Assembly: GCF_947172395.1 (NCBI RefSeq)
Contig: NC_069090.1
Span: 17,442,962 to 17,506,961 of the forward strand
Length of the DNA: 64,000 nt
Direction of reading: 5' to 3'
Source of the DNA: Bicyclus anynana
Taxonomy: Eukaryota > Arthropoda > Insecta > Lepidoptera > Nymphalidae
A model generated the notes under the pieces. It saw nothing but the letters and a program-made list of their open reading frames with translations, was not told where the DNA came from and did no database searches. Below, piece after piece: positions 34,160 through 46,224 of the stretch (its first letter is position 1; each line of letters opens with the position of its first letter). The position numbers and the translations under genes were made by a program.

Positions 34160-34690
34160 ATCAATAAAAATCGTAAAAAGTTGACAATGAAATAAGCCGG
34201 GCCCACGCGCATCAGTATACGACCGACAACCAAGTCAAGGACGACTATTAACACTCTTAAAAACTTATAAAACGCCGAAATGTGTATTTTATTGATATAA
34301 CAAGGTTTTAATTCGACCTAAGATTCTGATAATAAGTAGCTTCTGCCCACGCTTCTAACCATGGGTAAGCTCACGTACCTACAATCCTACAGTGGTGACT
34401 TAAGGAGGTTATCTATGGTCGAAACTCTATACTTGTCTACCATCCTGACCTGAGCCTGTGCCTGTGTAGGAGCGTTGGCTGAACTACTCTCACAAAGTCA
34501 CGGAGCTCTGTCATGCTCATTCTTCACGCGCTATATCGTCGTCCAACCTGCATTGGAACGCCGCTGCGGGTCTAAACTACCAATTTCCTCGTATAATTAA
34601 TAAGGATAAAATAGATTACCGTTGTATCCATAGCAACAATTCAAGGAAGTATGACCAAACATACGAGTTTTATACTCGTATATATAACCC
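34160..34690. other. Unassigned
   Basis: No gene or repeat recognised. Confidence 0.45.
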
Positions 34691-34695
34691 ATGGG

Positions 34696-34930
34696 CCATG
34701 CACCTCCAACTTTTCAGTTGTGTGCATTTTAAGAGATTAAATATCGCGTGTCTCAAACGGTGAAGGAAGCCTGCATACCAGAGAATTTTCTTATATCTCT
34801 GCGTGTGTGAATTCTGCCAATCCGCATTGGGCCAGTGTGGTGGACTAATTGGCCTAACCCCTCTCATTCTGAGACTCGATCTCAGTAATGAGCCGAATAT
34901 GGGTTGATAATGATAATGATGATGATATAT
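34696..34930 (+). mobile_element. SINE, first family, head-less
   Basis: It begins at catgcacctccaacttttca, just after box B in other copies. It contains gccaatccgcattgggccag and ends gaatatgggttgataatgat with a GATGAT tail. Confidence 0.88.
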
Positions 34931-36252
34931 AACCCTGAAATTTGACGTCAATTCTGTTCAAATAAATTTTACAAAAAACAAAGTAACTATAATTAATTTC
35001 ACGCCGACGGTGACATAAGTGTCACAAGCAAATTGCCTGTGATCTCACATTGTTATCATCGCAATGTCACAATTAATAACATTCGTACGCAATGGCAGAG
35101 TAAACAGACAGACAATCTTGTTGACAAACGCATGACTCAATCAAAATATCCTCTGATCGAACTAGTATCCACACAAAAACAGAGTATTACATAATTAAAT
35201 AAACGCCAAGCCATAGAATACATACGAGTATGTTCGTCTGAGCGCCAGACACAAATTAAATGGTAAAGAATAATTTGGTTTCCTATGATAAGTTACGAGT
35301 ACTTTTCTTGAATTGATTGTTGATACCTAATTTTAGTACAAACACTTAATATACTTTCTTATTACACTTATAGTATAGATAGAAGATAGATAAATAAATC
35401 AGAGCTATTTTATAAAAGCTCGTAAAATATTAAATGAAAAGCTGACGAAACACTTCAACATTCGTTTGAAGCGATATTTTAAATTTCAAAGCGACTTTTA
35501 CCATTTTATCGCAGGAAGTATAGCTATTATACAGTTAAAACAGAGCTTTATCACTTAAACGAAATATGATCAAGCATAACAGATCATATTTTGACGGAAA
35601 ACAGAGTCCCTGTCAGCTATGAGGCTGCAGACCGTATTCGTTGCTCTGTGACCCACTAGCGGGACAAACATCTTAGGATCAATGTCTCGTTCCATTACTG
35701 ATATACTTGTACGCAAAGATATATACGCAATGAAAAATACACTAGATAAATATGTACTTATAACTAGGACGGTCCAGGAGGGTAACAATATAAAAGGAAG
35801 AGAGAAAAACCGCCAAAGACTGAGTCACGAAGTTTACCGAATGCTGTAATAGGATATCTTTTCGTCCGGAATTCCTCAGTGCCTGATACGGAATACGAAA
35901 GTATTCGAACAGTCGCATGTTGCCAGTGATAACTTATCTGAGACTTGACTCAAATTCATTCAGCCGGCTATACTGTAGCGATTTTGGCGTCTCCGTAGAC
36001 ATACATGATGCTGACAGTGATGATCTAGATAATTTATTTATTTATTTATTAACGTACGCTTACAACCTATTACTATAGTTACATGCACAAATAGATAAAT
36101 GTTTATAAATATTGACTCACACAGCGCCGGACCGAGGTAAATTTTAGAATGGAGCGAGATCCAATTATGGCGCCTTTCCTGTCTGCTCCTAACATTATAT
36201 ACTAGGGACGTTTGAAAAGTTCGTAGCCTAACGTATATCGAAATGTCATACA
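34931..36252. other. Unassigned
   Basis: No gene recognised. The minus-strand frame at 35570-35788 has hydrophobic stretches but no known motif, and AT-rich context makes it unconvincing. Confidence 0.45.
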
Positions 36253-36505
36253 TTTTTAACCGACTTCAAAAAAGGAGGAGGTTTCGACCGTTCGATTTCG
36301 ATTCAAGCCGTTTCAATCATAAAGATTTTAACTGGATTTTCAGACACTTCTTTCAGATACGGCTTTAATTAACACAGCACTAACTTGGTACCGCCTTCAA
36401 GCTGATCAGAAGGTAGCACATCGATGTTATGTTTCGCTTTTAATTTAATGGAAACTTTTTTATTATTTTGAGGTCGGTTGTTGTTTTTTATTATTATTTT
36501 TTTAA
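36253..36505. mobile_element. AACCGACTTC-bounded element, short copy
   Basis: The left end is TTTTTAACCGACTTCAAAAA with GGAGGAGG. The right end has accgccttcaagctgatcag, gatgttatgtttcgctttta and GAGGTCGGTTGTTGTTTTTT, matching the right arm at 27196-27311. At about 250 bp it shows both ends of the family without the tandem array. Confidence 0.7.
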
Positions 36506-37094
36506 ATTACCCTCATGTTAAAGCTACATTATTCAATTTATAACATAAAATATAACATAAAACATAATAGTGCTGCATACGCAGTATGACAAAATGCATA
36601 ATACAATGCTACATAAACACATAGACAAGTCAATTACAAATTAAGTTACAGAAATAAACGAATTTAAAACGAGTGTCTCTTTAGTCTCATATCAATGGTG
36701 TTAATAAAAGAAAAAAAGAAGAGGCACATCCTTATAAACGGGTCCTTTGTCCGATCCTAACTGCATCAATCAGTAATTTGACGCCACATCCGGCGCGCAC
36801 GGTTAGTGTGAGGGTGCCTCACTGCCTCGTAATGTAGGTCGAGCTAGGATTTGAAATCAAGGATTTTTAACAAAGAGAGAATGAATTAAATAACATAACG
36901 TTTTAGCTGTTTAAGTTTGTAGTACGACCGAGTTTACCGACCGTTTACATACGTAATAGCAGGGCAGGAAAAGCTTCTAAAAGTGATCTTGTATAGAGTA
37001 CCTAACATAAAAGGCGAGATAATATATAAGAAGGACGTGAGCCCAGTGGCATGCATGTGGTTTTCAACTAGGGTAGGCAATAGAAAATTCCTTC
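36506..37094. other. Unassigned
   Basis: No gene recognised. Confidence 0.45.
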
Positions 37095-37378
37095 TTCACT
37101 GTGCATTCTTAGAGTTCCGTATCCAAAGGATAAAACGGGACCCAGTTACTAAGACTCCACCGTCCGCCCGTCCGTCTGACACCAGGCTGAGATGTGATAT
37201 TTACAGTTTAAAGTTTCACAGATGATGTTTTTCTGTTGTCACATAACAACAAAATTAAAAAGCAGAATAAAATAAATATTTAAGGGGCTCCCTTATAACA
37301 AACGTGATTTTTTTTTTATAAATAACGGTATGGAAGTCTTCGTCTTCGCGAGTCCGACTCCCACTTGGCCAGTTTTTA
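37095..37378 (+). repeat. Dispersed repeat ending CGAGTCCGACTCCCACTTGG
   Basis: It begins gttccgtatccaaaggataa, has ccgtccgcccgtccgtctg and caccaggctgagatg, and ends gcgagtccgactcccacttg followed by GCCAGTTTTT. This arrangement is a widespread lepidopteran dispersed repeat that I know by sight. The termini here are not resolved. Confidence 0.6.
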
Positions 37379-39061
37379 CATCTGTGAAATCCATTAGTAT
37401 ATCGAATCATTACATACAAGTAACCACAGCGCACTATATCTTCATTATGAACCTATCCAATGCAACGCGATCGTTTATTTGACAACTTCCTTATCATAGG
37501 GTGTGGAATGAGGTCACGCGGCCCCACACCTTATCTGATAACGAACAGGGTCAACGACCTCTGTACCACCTTACTTTATAAATGTACAATCCTAATGTAC
37601 AAATCCTTACATTAAGATTTTGTAATGAAAGATTATACGAATCATCAGGGCCAGGCCTATTATGATACAGCTTAAGGGAAATTTTCATCATGCTTTTCTT
37701 TACTATTTGGTTTGTATTCTTAAGCAAGCTTAAAAACTTAAGGCTTTATAGTTATTGATAGCTTATTGAATGATATTAGCTTTTAGGTATAAGTATTCTG
37801 AGTGAATAATTAGTAAATTATAAGCTAAGTAGCTATAGTTATTATTAATGGGAGCACGGTCACCGCGCCTTTACGTGAAGGGTTGTTGGGTTCGCTCTCG
37901 ATAAAGGTGTTATCACAATTTATTGATAAACTCGAATGTTTTGTTTACGTCCGTCGGGCGGAAACATACTAATTACATCACAAGAACGCCGCGCAATATA
38001 TCAATCAATTAATGAACACAAAAGTATACTCGCATTGTACATAGGTATATCAGTAGTTAAAATTATTTGAAAACATTACTCCTACGCGTTTTTTCAGGCC
38101 CTTTGACTAAGACATTGATATTTTCAATACTTTTATAGATTGTATCATTTTCATCACATTTGCGAACATCAGATGATAGTGCTAAGTGTTAAATTATGTC
38201 CATAATTAAAAATATTTTTGTGTAGTTTCAGAAAATTTAAAAATTAAAAAATATCTTAATGACATGTGGTCTGTGGCGGTCGCCATTTAAAAAAAAATAT
38301 TGTTTCTTTAAAATGGGATTTGAATAGTTTAAACATTTTTTAAACTTCGTTTGCCTAATTGTAGTGACTACTCGCATATGATACTATTGTAAGGTTTAAT
38401 TGTTAATTTGCACTTCTATGAATTACACAACAGACGTAGACGCCCATGAGGCCCAGAAAAAAAATGAATAAAACATATAAAGTTTGTAAGGACCACTAAC
38501 TATAAAGCAAACATGGAAAACTCGATCAAAAAGTTAGTCCAAGTAATTCAAAAACATAATAAAAGTAGGGTACGAATATAGAAAGTTATTGCGTCTATAA
38601 ATTTTAATTCAGCCCCGCATCCCCTAGAGCATTAAAGATTAAAAACAAACACATAATAACACATTGGGAGCCGACTTGAATACAACTTTGAGCTTTATCC
38701 GCCCGAGTATGGAATTAGAACTTAACTGCGTAACTATTCATCTAAAAATAAATCCGAGAATCATAGCAAAGTGATCGTTAATTGTAAAAACTTAGGGTTT
38801 AAGTTGGTATGACAATGTTAGAGCTTTATTCTTTGAATAAGTGCACGTGTACACATGTTACAAAAGCTCCCCCAGCTTGCGCGACAGGGCTGCCAACGAC
38901 AGTATTTGTAAATACTAATATTATACATGTCTAGTAATTACAGCCAGTTGAAAAATATTTCAAGTGATCGGAAAACTTTTTTCCGCCTGATAACCGAACT
39001 TCAGTTTGAAGAGGGCACCTAATGACGATGAATATTTACGGGATATGTATAAGTAAAGCTT
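37379..39061. other. Unassigned; weak tRNA-like site
   Basis: At 37850-37915 gggagcacggtcaccgcgcc and ttgggttcgctctcg give a weak tRNA-like SINE head. Otherwise AT-rich DNA. Confidence 0.4.
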
Positions 39062-39205
39062 GTGGTATTGTAGGGGGTAATCTCTGGATCTACTGAACAG
39101 ATTTTGAAAACCACGCTGCTTGTAAGTGTCATAGGCCATATTTTATCCCCGTATTCTCACGGGAGCAGGGACCACGCGGGTGAAACCACGGGACGTCTGC
39201 TATCT
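39062..39205 (+). mobile_element. Helitron fragment, degenerate end
   Basis: ttatccccgtattctcacgg and ccacgcgggtgaaaccacgg are Helitron 3' blocks. The terminus reads GCTAT in place of GCTAG. Confidence 0.6.
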
Positions 39206-39851
39206 AAATCTACTATTGTACCTATCTCTACGATATAAAAACAAAACGTTTTAATGTAAACATCACATGCATTAGTCTCTAACGACATTAAATAGTGTCC
39301 ATCTCCAGGATACATCAAGTGTATCTTTATGACAAGTTTCGTCAAATAGGTATATGTACCTCGTAACAAATACGCAGTAATTTTCACATAATAATATGTA
39401 GTTCCTTTACTAAGAACAATGAATACCAGGCATAACAACGTAGGTATACGGCGTCTAAACAATACGACATATCAATTATAGAGCCTTAACTGATCCATGG
39501 TTAAAGGTTATGCGGTCACATAAGATAGAGTTTTTTTTAATTCAGTAGCAATACCACTGCTTCTCTTCCTGCGAGTGCCAGCCCTAGTCTATGCGGGTGC
39601 GTCACTAATTCGGTCGCTGGGCCGACGTCTGCGACGCTCGTTAAAACTTAAACTGATTGTAATTGGATGAAGAAAGTCACACGATGTCATTAAAATTAAA
39701 AAAATACTAAACGACTGCTTTTGTATTTCTCTAAACATTTAGTCGGTTAGTTATTGTACAAACAATAGAGACGCGACATCAAATGTGTTGTTAGATAGGT
39801 AAGCATTGGCATTTTACTAAAATCTTATGTAGACTTATTCTCTACAAATTA
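39206..39851. other. Unassigned
   Basis: No gene recognised. Confidence 0.45.
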
Positions 39852-40110
39852 ACCCTTGACTACAATCTTGCCCGATGGTAAGTGATGATGCAATCTAAGA
39901 TGGAAGCGGGCTAACTTGTTAGGAATAGGATGAAAATCCACACCCCTTTCGTTTTCCACACATGTTACTGGAAATCGCTTGGCGGCACATCTTTGCAAGT
40001 AGGGTGTTAATTAGCCACGGCCGAAGCCTCCCACCAGCCAGATCTGGACCAATTAAGAAAACCTCAATCGGCCCACCCGGTGATCGAACCCAGGATCTCC
40101 GTCCTGTAAA
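39852..40110 (-). mobile_element. SINE, second family
   Basis: Minus-strand copy from the 3' block (cccttgactacaatcttgcc) through agccacggccgaagcctccc to gatcgaacccaggatctccg, the complement of the box B region. The extreme head is cut. Confidence 0.88.
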
Positions 40111-40427
40111 TTTTATGAGATTAAATACCTACAGTAAATAGATACACTCAAGTCGCGACTGCTACACAAAAGCCTTATTATTAAAATATTAAGTTAAATC
40201 TAGAATGAGCGAGCTCCTTTCGAGACACAAAAGAGTATTCAACCAGGCATCCTTATCACTGGATGTATTTATCAGCTCTATAAATAAGTTATTGTTGAAA
40301 TGGGTCGCACGCTAGCTCGCGGCGCCACTGCCGATAAAATCTGTGTGTCTGTCTGTGCAAGTGTTCACAGTGATTGTTATAATAACGAGGAATGTCTACT
40401 CATATAGCTCACTAAGCTAATACTCAC

Positions 40428-40730
40428 TAAACTTGACTACAATCTCACCTGATGGTAAGTGATGATGTAATCTAAGATGGAAGCGGGCTAACTTGTTAGG
40501 AGGAGGATGAAAATCCACACCCATATAGGTTTCCACACGACATCGTAACGGAACGCTAAATCGCTTGGCGGTACGTCTTTGTCGGTAGGGTGGTAACTAG
40601 CCACGGCCGAAGCCTCCCACCAGCTAGACCTAGACCAATTAAGAAAACCTCAATCGGCCCAGCCGGGGATCGAACCCAGGACCTCCGTCATTAAATCCAC
40701 CGCGCATACCACTGCACCACGGAGGCTGTT
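40428..40730 (-). mobile_element. tRNA-derived SINE, second family, full length
   Basis: The most complete copy of this family here. Read on the minus strand the head is cctccgtggtgcagtggtat, with box-A-like TGGTGCAGTGG, then box B GGTTCGATCCC (about 40667-40678). The body follows with accaattaagaaaacctcaa and the taagtgatgatgtaatctaa end. Same orientation as the copy 320 bases to the left. Confidence 0.93.
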
Positions 40731-40794
40731 GCATGTTATGAAGAAGAGGAAATAATTTATTGCACACAATGTAAAACAAAAAGAAATTAAACTA

Positions 40795-40860
40795 AACATT
40801 AGCATGCAAAGGTGGCCTTATTGCTATAAGCAATCTCTAACAGGCAATCCCTGATGATAG
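40795..40860 (+). repeat. LINE-tail-like repeat
   Basis: ggtggccttattgctataag and caatctctaacaggcaatcc are shared with 42900-42962. The block resembles a LINE 3' UTR; the parent element is not in the window. Confidence 0.5.
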
Positions 40861-40917
40861 GATTGTGGAGAAAGAGGGATAAGATATACATATTTTGGAT
40901 ACGTAAGTAGATATATG

Positions 40918-41203
40918 AAGCCGTGAAAGCCCATGTATGGTATGAGCTCTACCTCCGATTCTAGAGGGTGTGGGTTCGAATCCGGTTCGAGTCATGCACC
41001 TCCAACTTCTCAGTTGTGTGCATTTTAAGAAATTAAGTAAATATCACGTGTCTAAAACGGTGAAGGAAAAACTTCGTGAGGAAACCTGTTTATGGGAGAG
41101 TTTTCTCAATTTTTTGCGTGTGAGAAGTCTGCCAATCCGCATTGGGGCAGCGTGGTGGACTATTGGCCTAACCCCTCTCATTCTGAGAGGAGACTCAGCG
41201 CAG
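40918..41203 (+). mobile_element. tRNA-derived SINE, first family, cut by a Helitron
   Basis: The head gccgtgaaagcccatgtatg is diverged, but box B GGTTCGAATCC near 40973 is intact, and the body has ccaatccgcattggggcagc. It ends within gaggagactcagcgcag, where the Helitron starting at 41207 takes over; the usual GAGCCGAATATGGG end is absent on the far side. Confidence 0.85.
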
Positions 41204-41325
41204 ATATCTATACTTATAATAAATCTGTAGAGAGGTCAATTCTGTACATGAAATATATTTCCAAAATAACTATCAGGGGGTGATTAGTGATCGATACTGA
41301 TGCCAAAAATGCAATCAGTAAATTT

Positions 41326-41328
<3 letters not shown>

Positions 41329-41394
<66 letters not shown>

Positions 41395-41396
41395 AT
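41329..41396 (+). repeat. (CTGT)n microsatellite
   Basis: About 16 uninterrupted GTCT units within the Helitron, ending gtatgttc. Likely polymorphic in length. Confidence 0.95.
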
Positions 41397-41845
41397 GTTC
41401 TTTATAGAAACAAAAACTAATAGACGGATTTTAACGAAACTTGGTACAATTATTCTACATACTCCTGGGCAGGTTATAGTATACTTTTCAATACGCTACG
41501 ATCAATAGGAGCAGAGCAGTGAAGAGAAATGTTGAGAAAACGGGAGAAGTTACTCAATTTTTTAAGCTTCCGTCGCGTGTACAGCCTTAATGGTTAAAGC
41601 TACATGGAAATCATGTATGACGGAAATGTCCTCCTTAAAATTATCTATAAAAACACAACAGCATATATATGTCTATCTTTTATGGTTGACTCACAATAAC
41701 ACGTGTAACTCCCGATAGCTTAGCAGTTCGGAGCTTTCTAATTATATTTGTCTACTCTTATGTTTATAACACTCATCACTCATCCCTAACTAAAAAAGTT
41801 AACATTATTACCTATTCAATAAAAAAAAAATCATAAAAATCGGTT

Positions 41846-41928
41846 ACCAAAGTTATACAAGAAATACGCTAAACCAAAGTTATACAAGAAATACGCTAAA
41901 CCAAAGTTATACAAGAAATACGCTAAGC
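41846..41928 (+). repeat. Three 27-bp tandem repeats
   Basis: The unit accaaagttatacaagaaat + acgctaa occurs three times with almost no divergence, only the last unit ending ctaagcc. It lies in the same Helitron. Confidence 0.93.
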
Positions 41929-42002
41929 CATCGCGCGTGAATACTAATTCATGCTATATGGATTATTTTTGTGTAACGGTTGCCGCGCTCGATGCGACTC
42001 GC

Positions 42003-42021
42003 GGGGGGGGGGGGGGGGGGG
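42003..42021 (+). repeat. Run of 19 G
   Basis: A homopolymer of 19 G follows ACTCGC. The exact length is uncertain in any assembly. Confidence 0.9.
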
Positions 42022-42046
42022 AATAAATAAAGAAGTGCAGCCTTAA

Positions 42047-42160
42047 TGGGTAGGGTAGTGGTAGGGTAGGGGTAGGGTTGGGATAGGGTAGGGTAGTGGT
42101 AGGGTAGGGGTAGGGTTGGGATAGGGTAGGGTAGAGGTAGAGTAGGGTAGGATAGTGGTA
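42047..42160 (+). repeat. 38-bp G-rich minisatellite, about three units
   Basis: The unit holds GGGTAGGGTAGTGGTAGGG and GGGGTAGGGTTGGG. The word TAGTGG recurs 38 bases apart (42056, 42094). Closely spaced G-triplets could form G-quadruplexes on the plus strand. Confidence 0.88.
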
Positions 42161-42212
42161 GTTGAAAGTTTACAACGACTTTCACGCGGACGAAGTCGCG
42201 GGCGTCCGCTAG

Positions 42213-42899
42213 TTATTAAATATTCCGTTTTCCTTTAATTACCCTGAGTTAGGGACGAGTATGAGAATACTCGAATAGTTCAACAAAGCATTGAAGTAAT
42301 GACCGCAGCAAATTCCAGCCCCTAACCATTAAACTTCAAATGCCGTGTCATTCCTAATTATGAGTTTTTCTGCACGTGAAGCGTGTTCCTATGAGTTCTA
42401 AATTAGTTGGGGATTTTTGACAGAATCACATATTAAGCTTTAGGTATATTTCCTATTTCAGAACATTTCGTGTAAAGGACCTGTCGATGATGCAAATAAT
42501 ATTTTAATCCTGAAAAATAGATATAATATGAAAAATTACATATTTTCATAAAAACATTGATCTCCTTTTTCAAGAATCTCCTCGATTTTACAAATTTTGC
42601 CTGTAATACTTATGGATAAAATTAAAGTTCAAATTCAAAGATCAACTGTAAGTAGTCGCGAGTCCGTCGAGCAAATAAATCCTTATATGAGTTGACAAAG
42701 AAAAGTAATGTCATGTTAGTAATGTTTATTGTATTTTACTCTAAATGGATGTATGTATGGCCCAGTCACTATTTATTTGTATCACACTTTAGCGCGTGGT
42801 CAAGAAAATATAATAAACCATAATAATATGTAAACAAAGCAGGATATATAAATTTATTAATTACATTCTATTAAATACATTATTTATCTATGACTTAGA
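42213..42899. other. Unassigned
   Basis: No gene recognised. Confidence 0.45.
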
Positions 42900-42962
42900 A
42901 ACAAATATAAACATGTAAAGACGGCCTCATTGCTGTAAGCAATTTTTTACAGGCAACCAACA
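42900..42962 (+). repeat. LINE-tail-like repeat
   Basis: gacggcctcattgctgtaag and acaggcaacc match 40795-40860. It directly adjoins the SINE that follows. Confidence 0.5.
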
Positions 42963-42964
42963 AG

Positions 42965-43316
42965 AATCATCAACATCAGCCTATGTTAACGGCCCATTAT
43001 AGGGCCAGACCTCCCTCCTTTTAGGAGAGAAAGGGGACCGGACACTCTATTCCAGTACGGGTTGGCGAACTTAGGGTGATGATATTAAACTCTTTAACGA
43101 TCACTATCAGATGTTAATGATAATGACCGGCACCGACGGCTTTAACGTACTCTCCGAGGCATAGGAGTGATGGTGTAACACCACCAAGTTGTCAATTGTA
43201 GGCTAAAATGATCACTGAAAATGTGTTAGAAGTAAGAAACCTCCGTACTACATAGCTAGAGCCAGGCTCTCGTGATTCGAAGCCACACAGGCTAACCACT
43301 GGACCACCGCGGCAGT
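42965..43316 (-). mobile_element. tRNA-derived SINE, third family
   Basis: Read on the minus strand, the head is ccgcggtggtccagtggtta, followed by tgtggcttcgaatcacgaga (box-B-like). The body includes the complement of gacctccctccttttaggag, a block that recurs near 59125 and 62645. The head is complete, the tail short. Confidence 0.75.
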
Positions 43317-43329
43317 TTATTATTATCAT

Positions 43330-43700
43330 AATAGTTGTAGCAGATGCCCCTCGGTTTCACCCCCTTTCCTGTGGGAATACGGGGATAAAATATAGCCTAT
43401 GTTCTTATGGGATAATGGATACTAATGTTGAAATAATTGAAAATCTCTTACACCATTACAATCGGTTCAGTAGTTTCAGAGCCCATTCAACACAAACAAA
43501 CGAACAATCAATTTTTTTATAATTTATGCGTGCATTTTTTTACAAATGGTGGATAAAAAACCAATATGTTGTTTCATAACCTCCTCTATCTTCCAGTGAA
43601 AGTCCCATTACAATCGGTTCAGTCGTTCCAGAGATTAGGCCATACAAACAGAAAGACATACATGAACTTTGATAAATAACTTAATTAATATTAGTATCGC
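43330..43700 (-). mobile_element. Decayed Helitron pieces
   Basis: aatacggggataaaatatag, caatcggttcagtagtttca and a second acaatcggttcagtcgttcc indicate two overlapping degraded copies. No CTAG terminus is intact. Confidence 0.55.
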
Positions 43701-44185
43701 TAGACAGATACTTTAATTTTATTTATTGATAACCTAGTTACCTTCCAATAAATACAGCGTATCAATATAAGATATCGTTATTCCTGTAATAAATATGATG
43801 AATTACAATACAAAGGCGATTTCTAGTCTCTTGAGTCACCGCCCCATAAACTGGTGCTCTACCGGTTGTAGGTGACCTAGGACCTAACCTCAGGCCTAGG
43901 CGTATACCGTACCTACACCCGCCTGGCGGTCAAGGCGAGGCCTTACACACAGACCGACACATTCCTCTGTTATTATTTATGTTATTACGCTTTAATAGAG
44001 ATAATTAGCACCTATTTACACCTAAACATGGATATTTAATTATTGTAAGAAATTACCGTTCTGTCAGGAGTGAAAATATTTTAATTATATTAAATAAGTG
44101 TATAATTTTGTTGTAAGTAAAATAATTATTGTTGTCCTTAAGTTTAAACTTGGAAATACATAAATAAATTTAATTTTGTATGCGA
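43701..44185. other. Unassigned
   Basis: No gene recognised. A GC-richer part at 43840-43950 (cctaggacctaacctcaggc) contains several CCTAGG-like words. Confidence 0.4.
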
Positions 44186-44377
44186 CTAGCCCGTAGCGGT
44201 TTTACGTCAGAATACGGGGATAAAATATAGCCTATGACACTCACAAATAATGACATTCTAGTTGTAAAGAATTATCAAAATCGGTTCAGTAGATCTAGAG
44301 ATTACCCCCTAAAACTTTACCTCTTTATTCTCACAAGAACGGAATCAACGCGGGTAAAACCGCGGAATGTTGGCTAG
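44186..44377. mobile_element. Two Helitron 3' ends facing outwards
   Basis: CTAG with a 3'-type hairpin occurs at both ends: 44186-44189 on the minus strand and 44374-44377 on the plus strand (cgcgggtaaaaccgcgg). A single element cannot have two 3' ends, so this is a junction of two copies whose 5' parts were lost. Confidence 0.6.
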
Positions 44378-45159
44378 TTAAATATATTTTGAGTAATGCT
44401 CAGTAACAAGGCCCCAAGTTAGAATGTTGGTGCACTGAAAAAAATCCTGGTGCGCCAAACTTAAGATACGTAGCAAACCAGACACTATTACGGTTATCGG
44501 CGCTATGTTGTTGAAAAGCTCCTTATGTAACACGGGGTTACTTCTAAACGGCACAGCAAGCTGCATCATTACTAAGTATATCGCATCTCTTATAGGTACG
44601 TATGCTGCACCTGTAGTAAGTAGTAATGCGCAAGGTCCTTACGTAAGTAGCTCATTTAAGTAGCTTATTTTTCTCAGTGTGGAGCTACACGTTCGTGCCT
44701 TTTTAAACAGTGGGTCCCGGTTATACCACTAACATCATACAGACTTTCATTACGGCTCTAAGACCGCCAATATTGGAGCTGCGTGATGGGTCTAATATCC
44801 AGACCCCATTCATATACCTAGAAGAAATAACGGGGTCCAGCAGTGTGCTGATAGTAAGCTAAAGATAGGCAAGTGTATCCACCACGCCCTCGCTGCAAGT
44901 TTCGTCAGTAGCAGATTGCAACACAAGAGTCCTCGTCGGCGGCGAATGAATGGCGAGTGTTAGAGATGAATGAACGAATGAAGCAACTACTCGTACTGCA
45001 ATGAAAAAACAACTGCCTATTGTCTCTGCCCACTGGGACTACCACACTGACTACTTTGTCAGGACACAATTTATAATTTAACTTCTAAGAGCCCCGCAAA
45101 TTCACGTGGAAGCTTAACTAAATATATTAATGTACAAAATCTTAATTTATTACCAGTGT
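44378..45159. other. Unassigned
   Basis: No gene recognised. Confidence 0.45.
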
Positions 45160-45372
45160 CCCACTTCTGGAGACTAATTCACTATATTTGACGTTTGCTA
45201 GTTGACATGTACGAAATTGAGATTTTATGTATAAATCTCATCCGGTGCTTATTGATGGATATCACACAGTAGGTAAATGACATTTTATCAATATATTGTT
45301 CTTTTGATAGGTTGGTAATAAAGACCAAAATAGTTAATAGGCCAGCTGGTGTACCTACGTAATATTTGCATG
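45160..45372 (+). repeat. Unnamed dispersed repeat, copy 1
   Basis: Shares with 52318-52522, in order, attcactat, gttgacat, acgaaattgagatt, tcatccggtgc, aggtaga/aggtaaatga and aataggccagctg. The two copies are in the same orientation and clearly diverged. I do not recognise the family. Confidence 0.7.
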
Positions 45373-46224
45373 CCAATATTTAGCGGATTGTTTGACCAAA
45401 TGTACCTAACAATAATTGTCACTACAAACTTTCGTGAATTATTCAATCAGCAGATAAATTAATTCAATTCAATTATTTTCACACCGCCACGTTTCATTAT
45501 TTTTTATTACGTTATTCATTATTATATTAATATTAATAATCATCTTCTTGATTTACACTTTGAAGTCTGTTTATGAAGACTATTGTGGGAAACTTTACAT
45601 TACCGTGTCCCAATTTTGAACATATGAACATGGCCACCATTCTCATAACAAGCTATTATTTCGCAAACCATTCACAAAGAAAATGCTTTTTGTCCTTTCA
45701 TAGACGTACAATCAACGGCTTAGATGACATAAAATATTTTCACACGAATATCACTCCTATCACATTAGCAAATAAGCGTTAGTATTGCTTGCTTTCCTAA
45801 AAGTTTAATTTTATGCGTTGCACTGTTCATTGAACTACGTGAGTAAAGTTTGTGTTACACTACACGAGCGTAACTCTACGATGCTATTTACATTTATAAA
45901 AATATTAAATACTTGAAAGCAAATCAACTAATTTTGCTTATCAAAGGAAGTGGATGATATTATCTATGTTTCAGTGGATTACTAAGTTGCTTATTATATT
46001 ATGTAATACACTAGCAAACACCTACAACGCGAAATCCGTTACCCTTCGAACATACTTTTATAGAAATACTACCAGCTTTCCCTTTCCCTATGTCACTGCG
46101 CATGAGTCTATCATAATATGCAAAAAGTTTTTTACAATCTGACTGAGATGAGTTTCCGAGATTGTCTAAACAAACTTACATATGTATTTTATACATACAC
46201 ACTCTACTTTATGAGTATATTGTA
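45373..46224. other. Unassigned
   Basis: No gene recognised; very AT-rich. Confidence 0.45.

Larger units (their letters stand above)
41207..42212 (+). mobile_element. Complete 1.0-kb non-autonomous Helitron
   Basis: It starts TCTATACTTATAATAAATCT after A (41206) and ends GCGGGCGTCCGCTAG before T (42213). A palindromic GCGGAC...GTCCGC lies at the 3' end. Inside are a (CTGT)n tract, three 27-bp repeats, a 19-base G-run and a 38-bp minisatellite. The open frames on both strands are low-complexity translations. No Rep-helicase is present. Confidence 0.82.

Noticed and set aside
42047..42160. Telomeric repeat (TTAGG or TTAGGG)
   Set aside because: The GGGTAGGGTAGTGG unit has a 38-bp period and is not a TTAGG array; insects of this order use TTAGG.
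41287..42185. Frames with repeated CLSV and PTLPLPY residues
   Set aside because: Translations of a (CTGT)n tract and a G-rich minisatellite in a Helitron.
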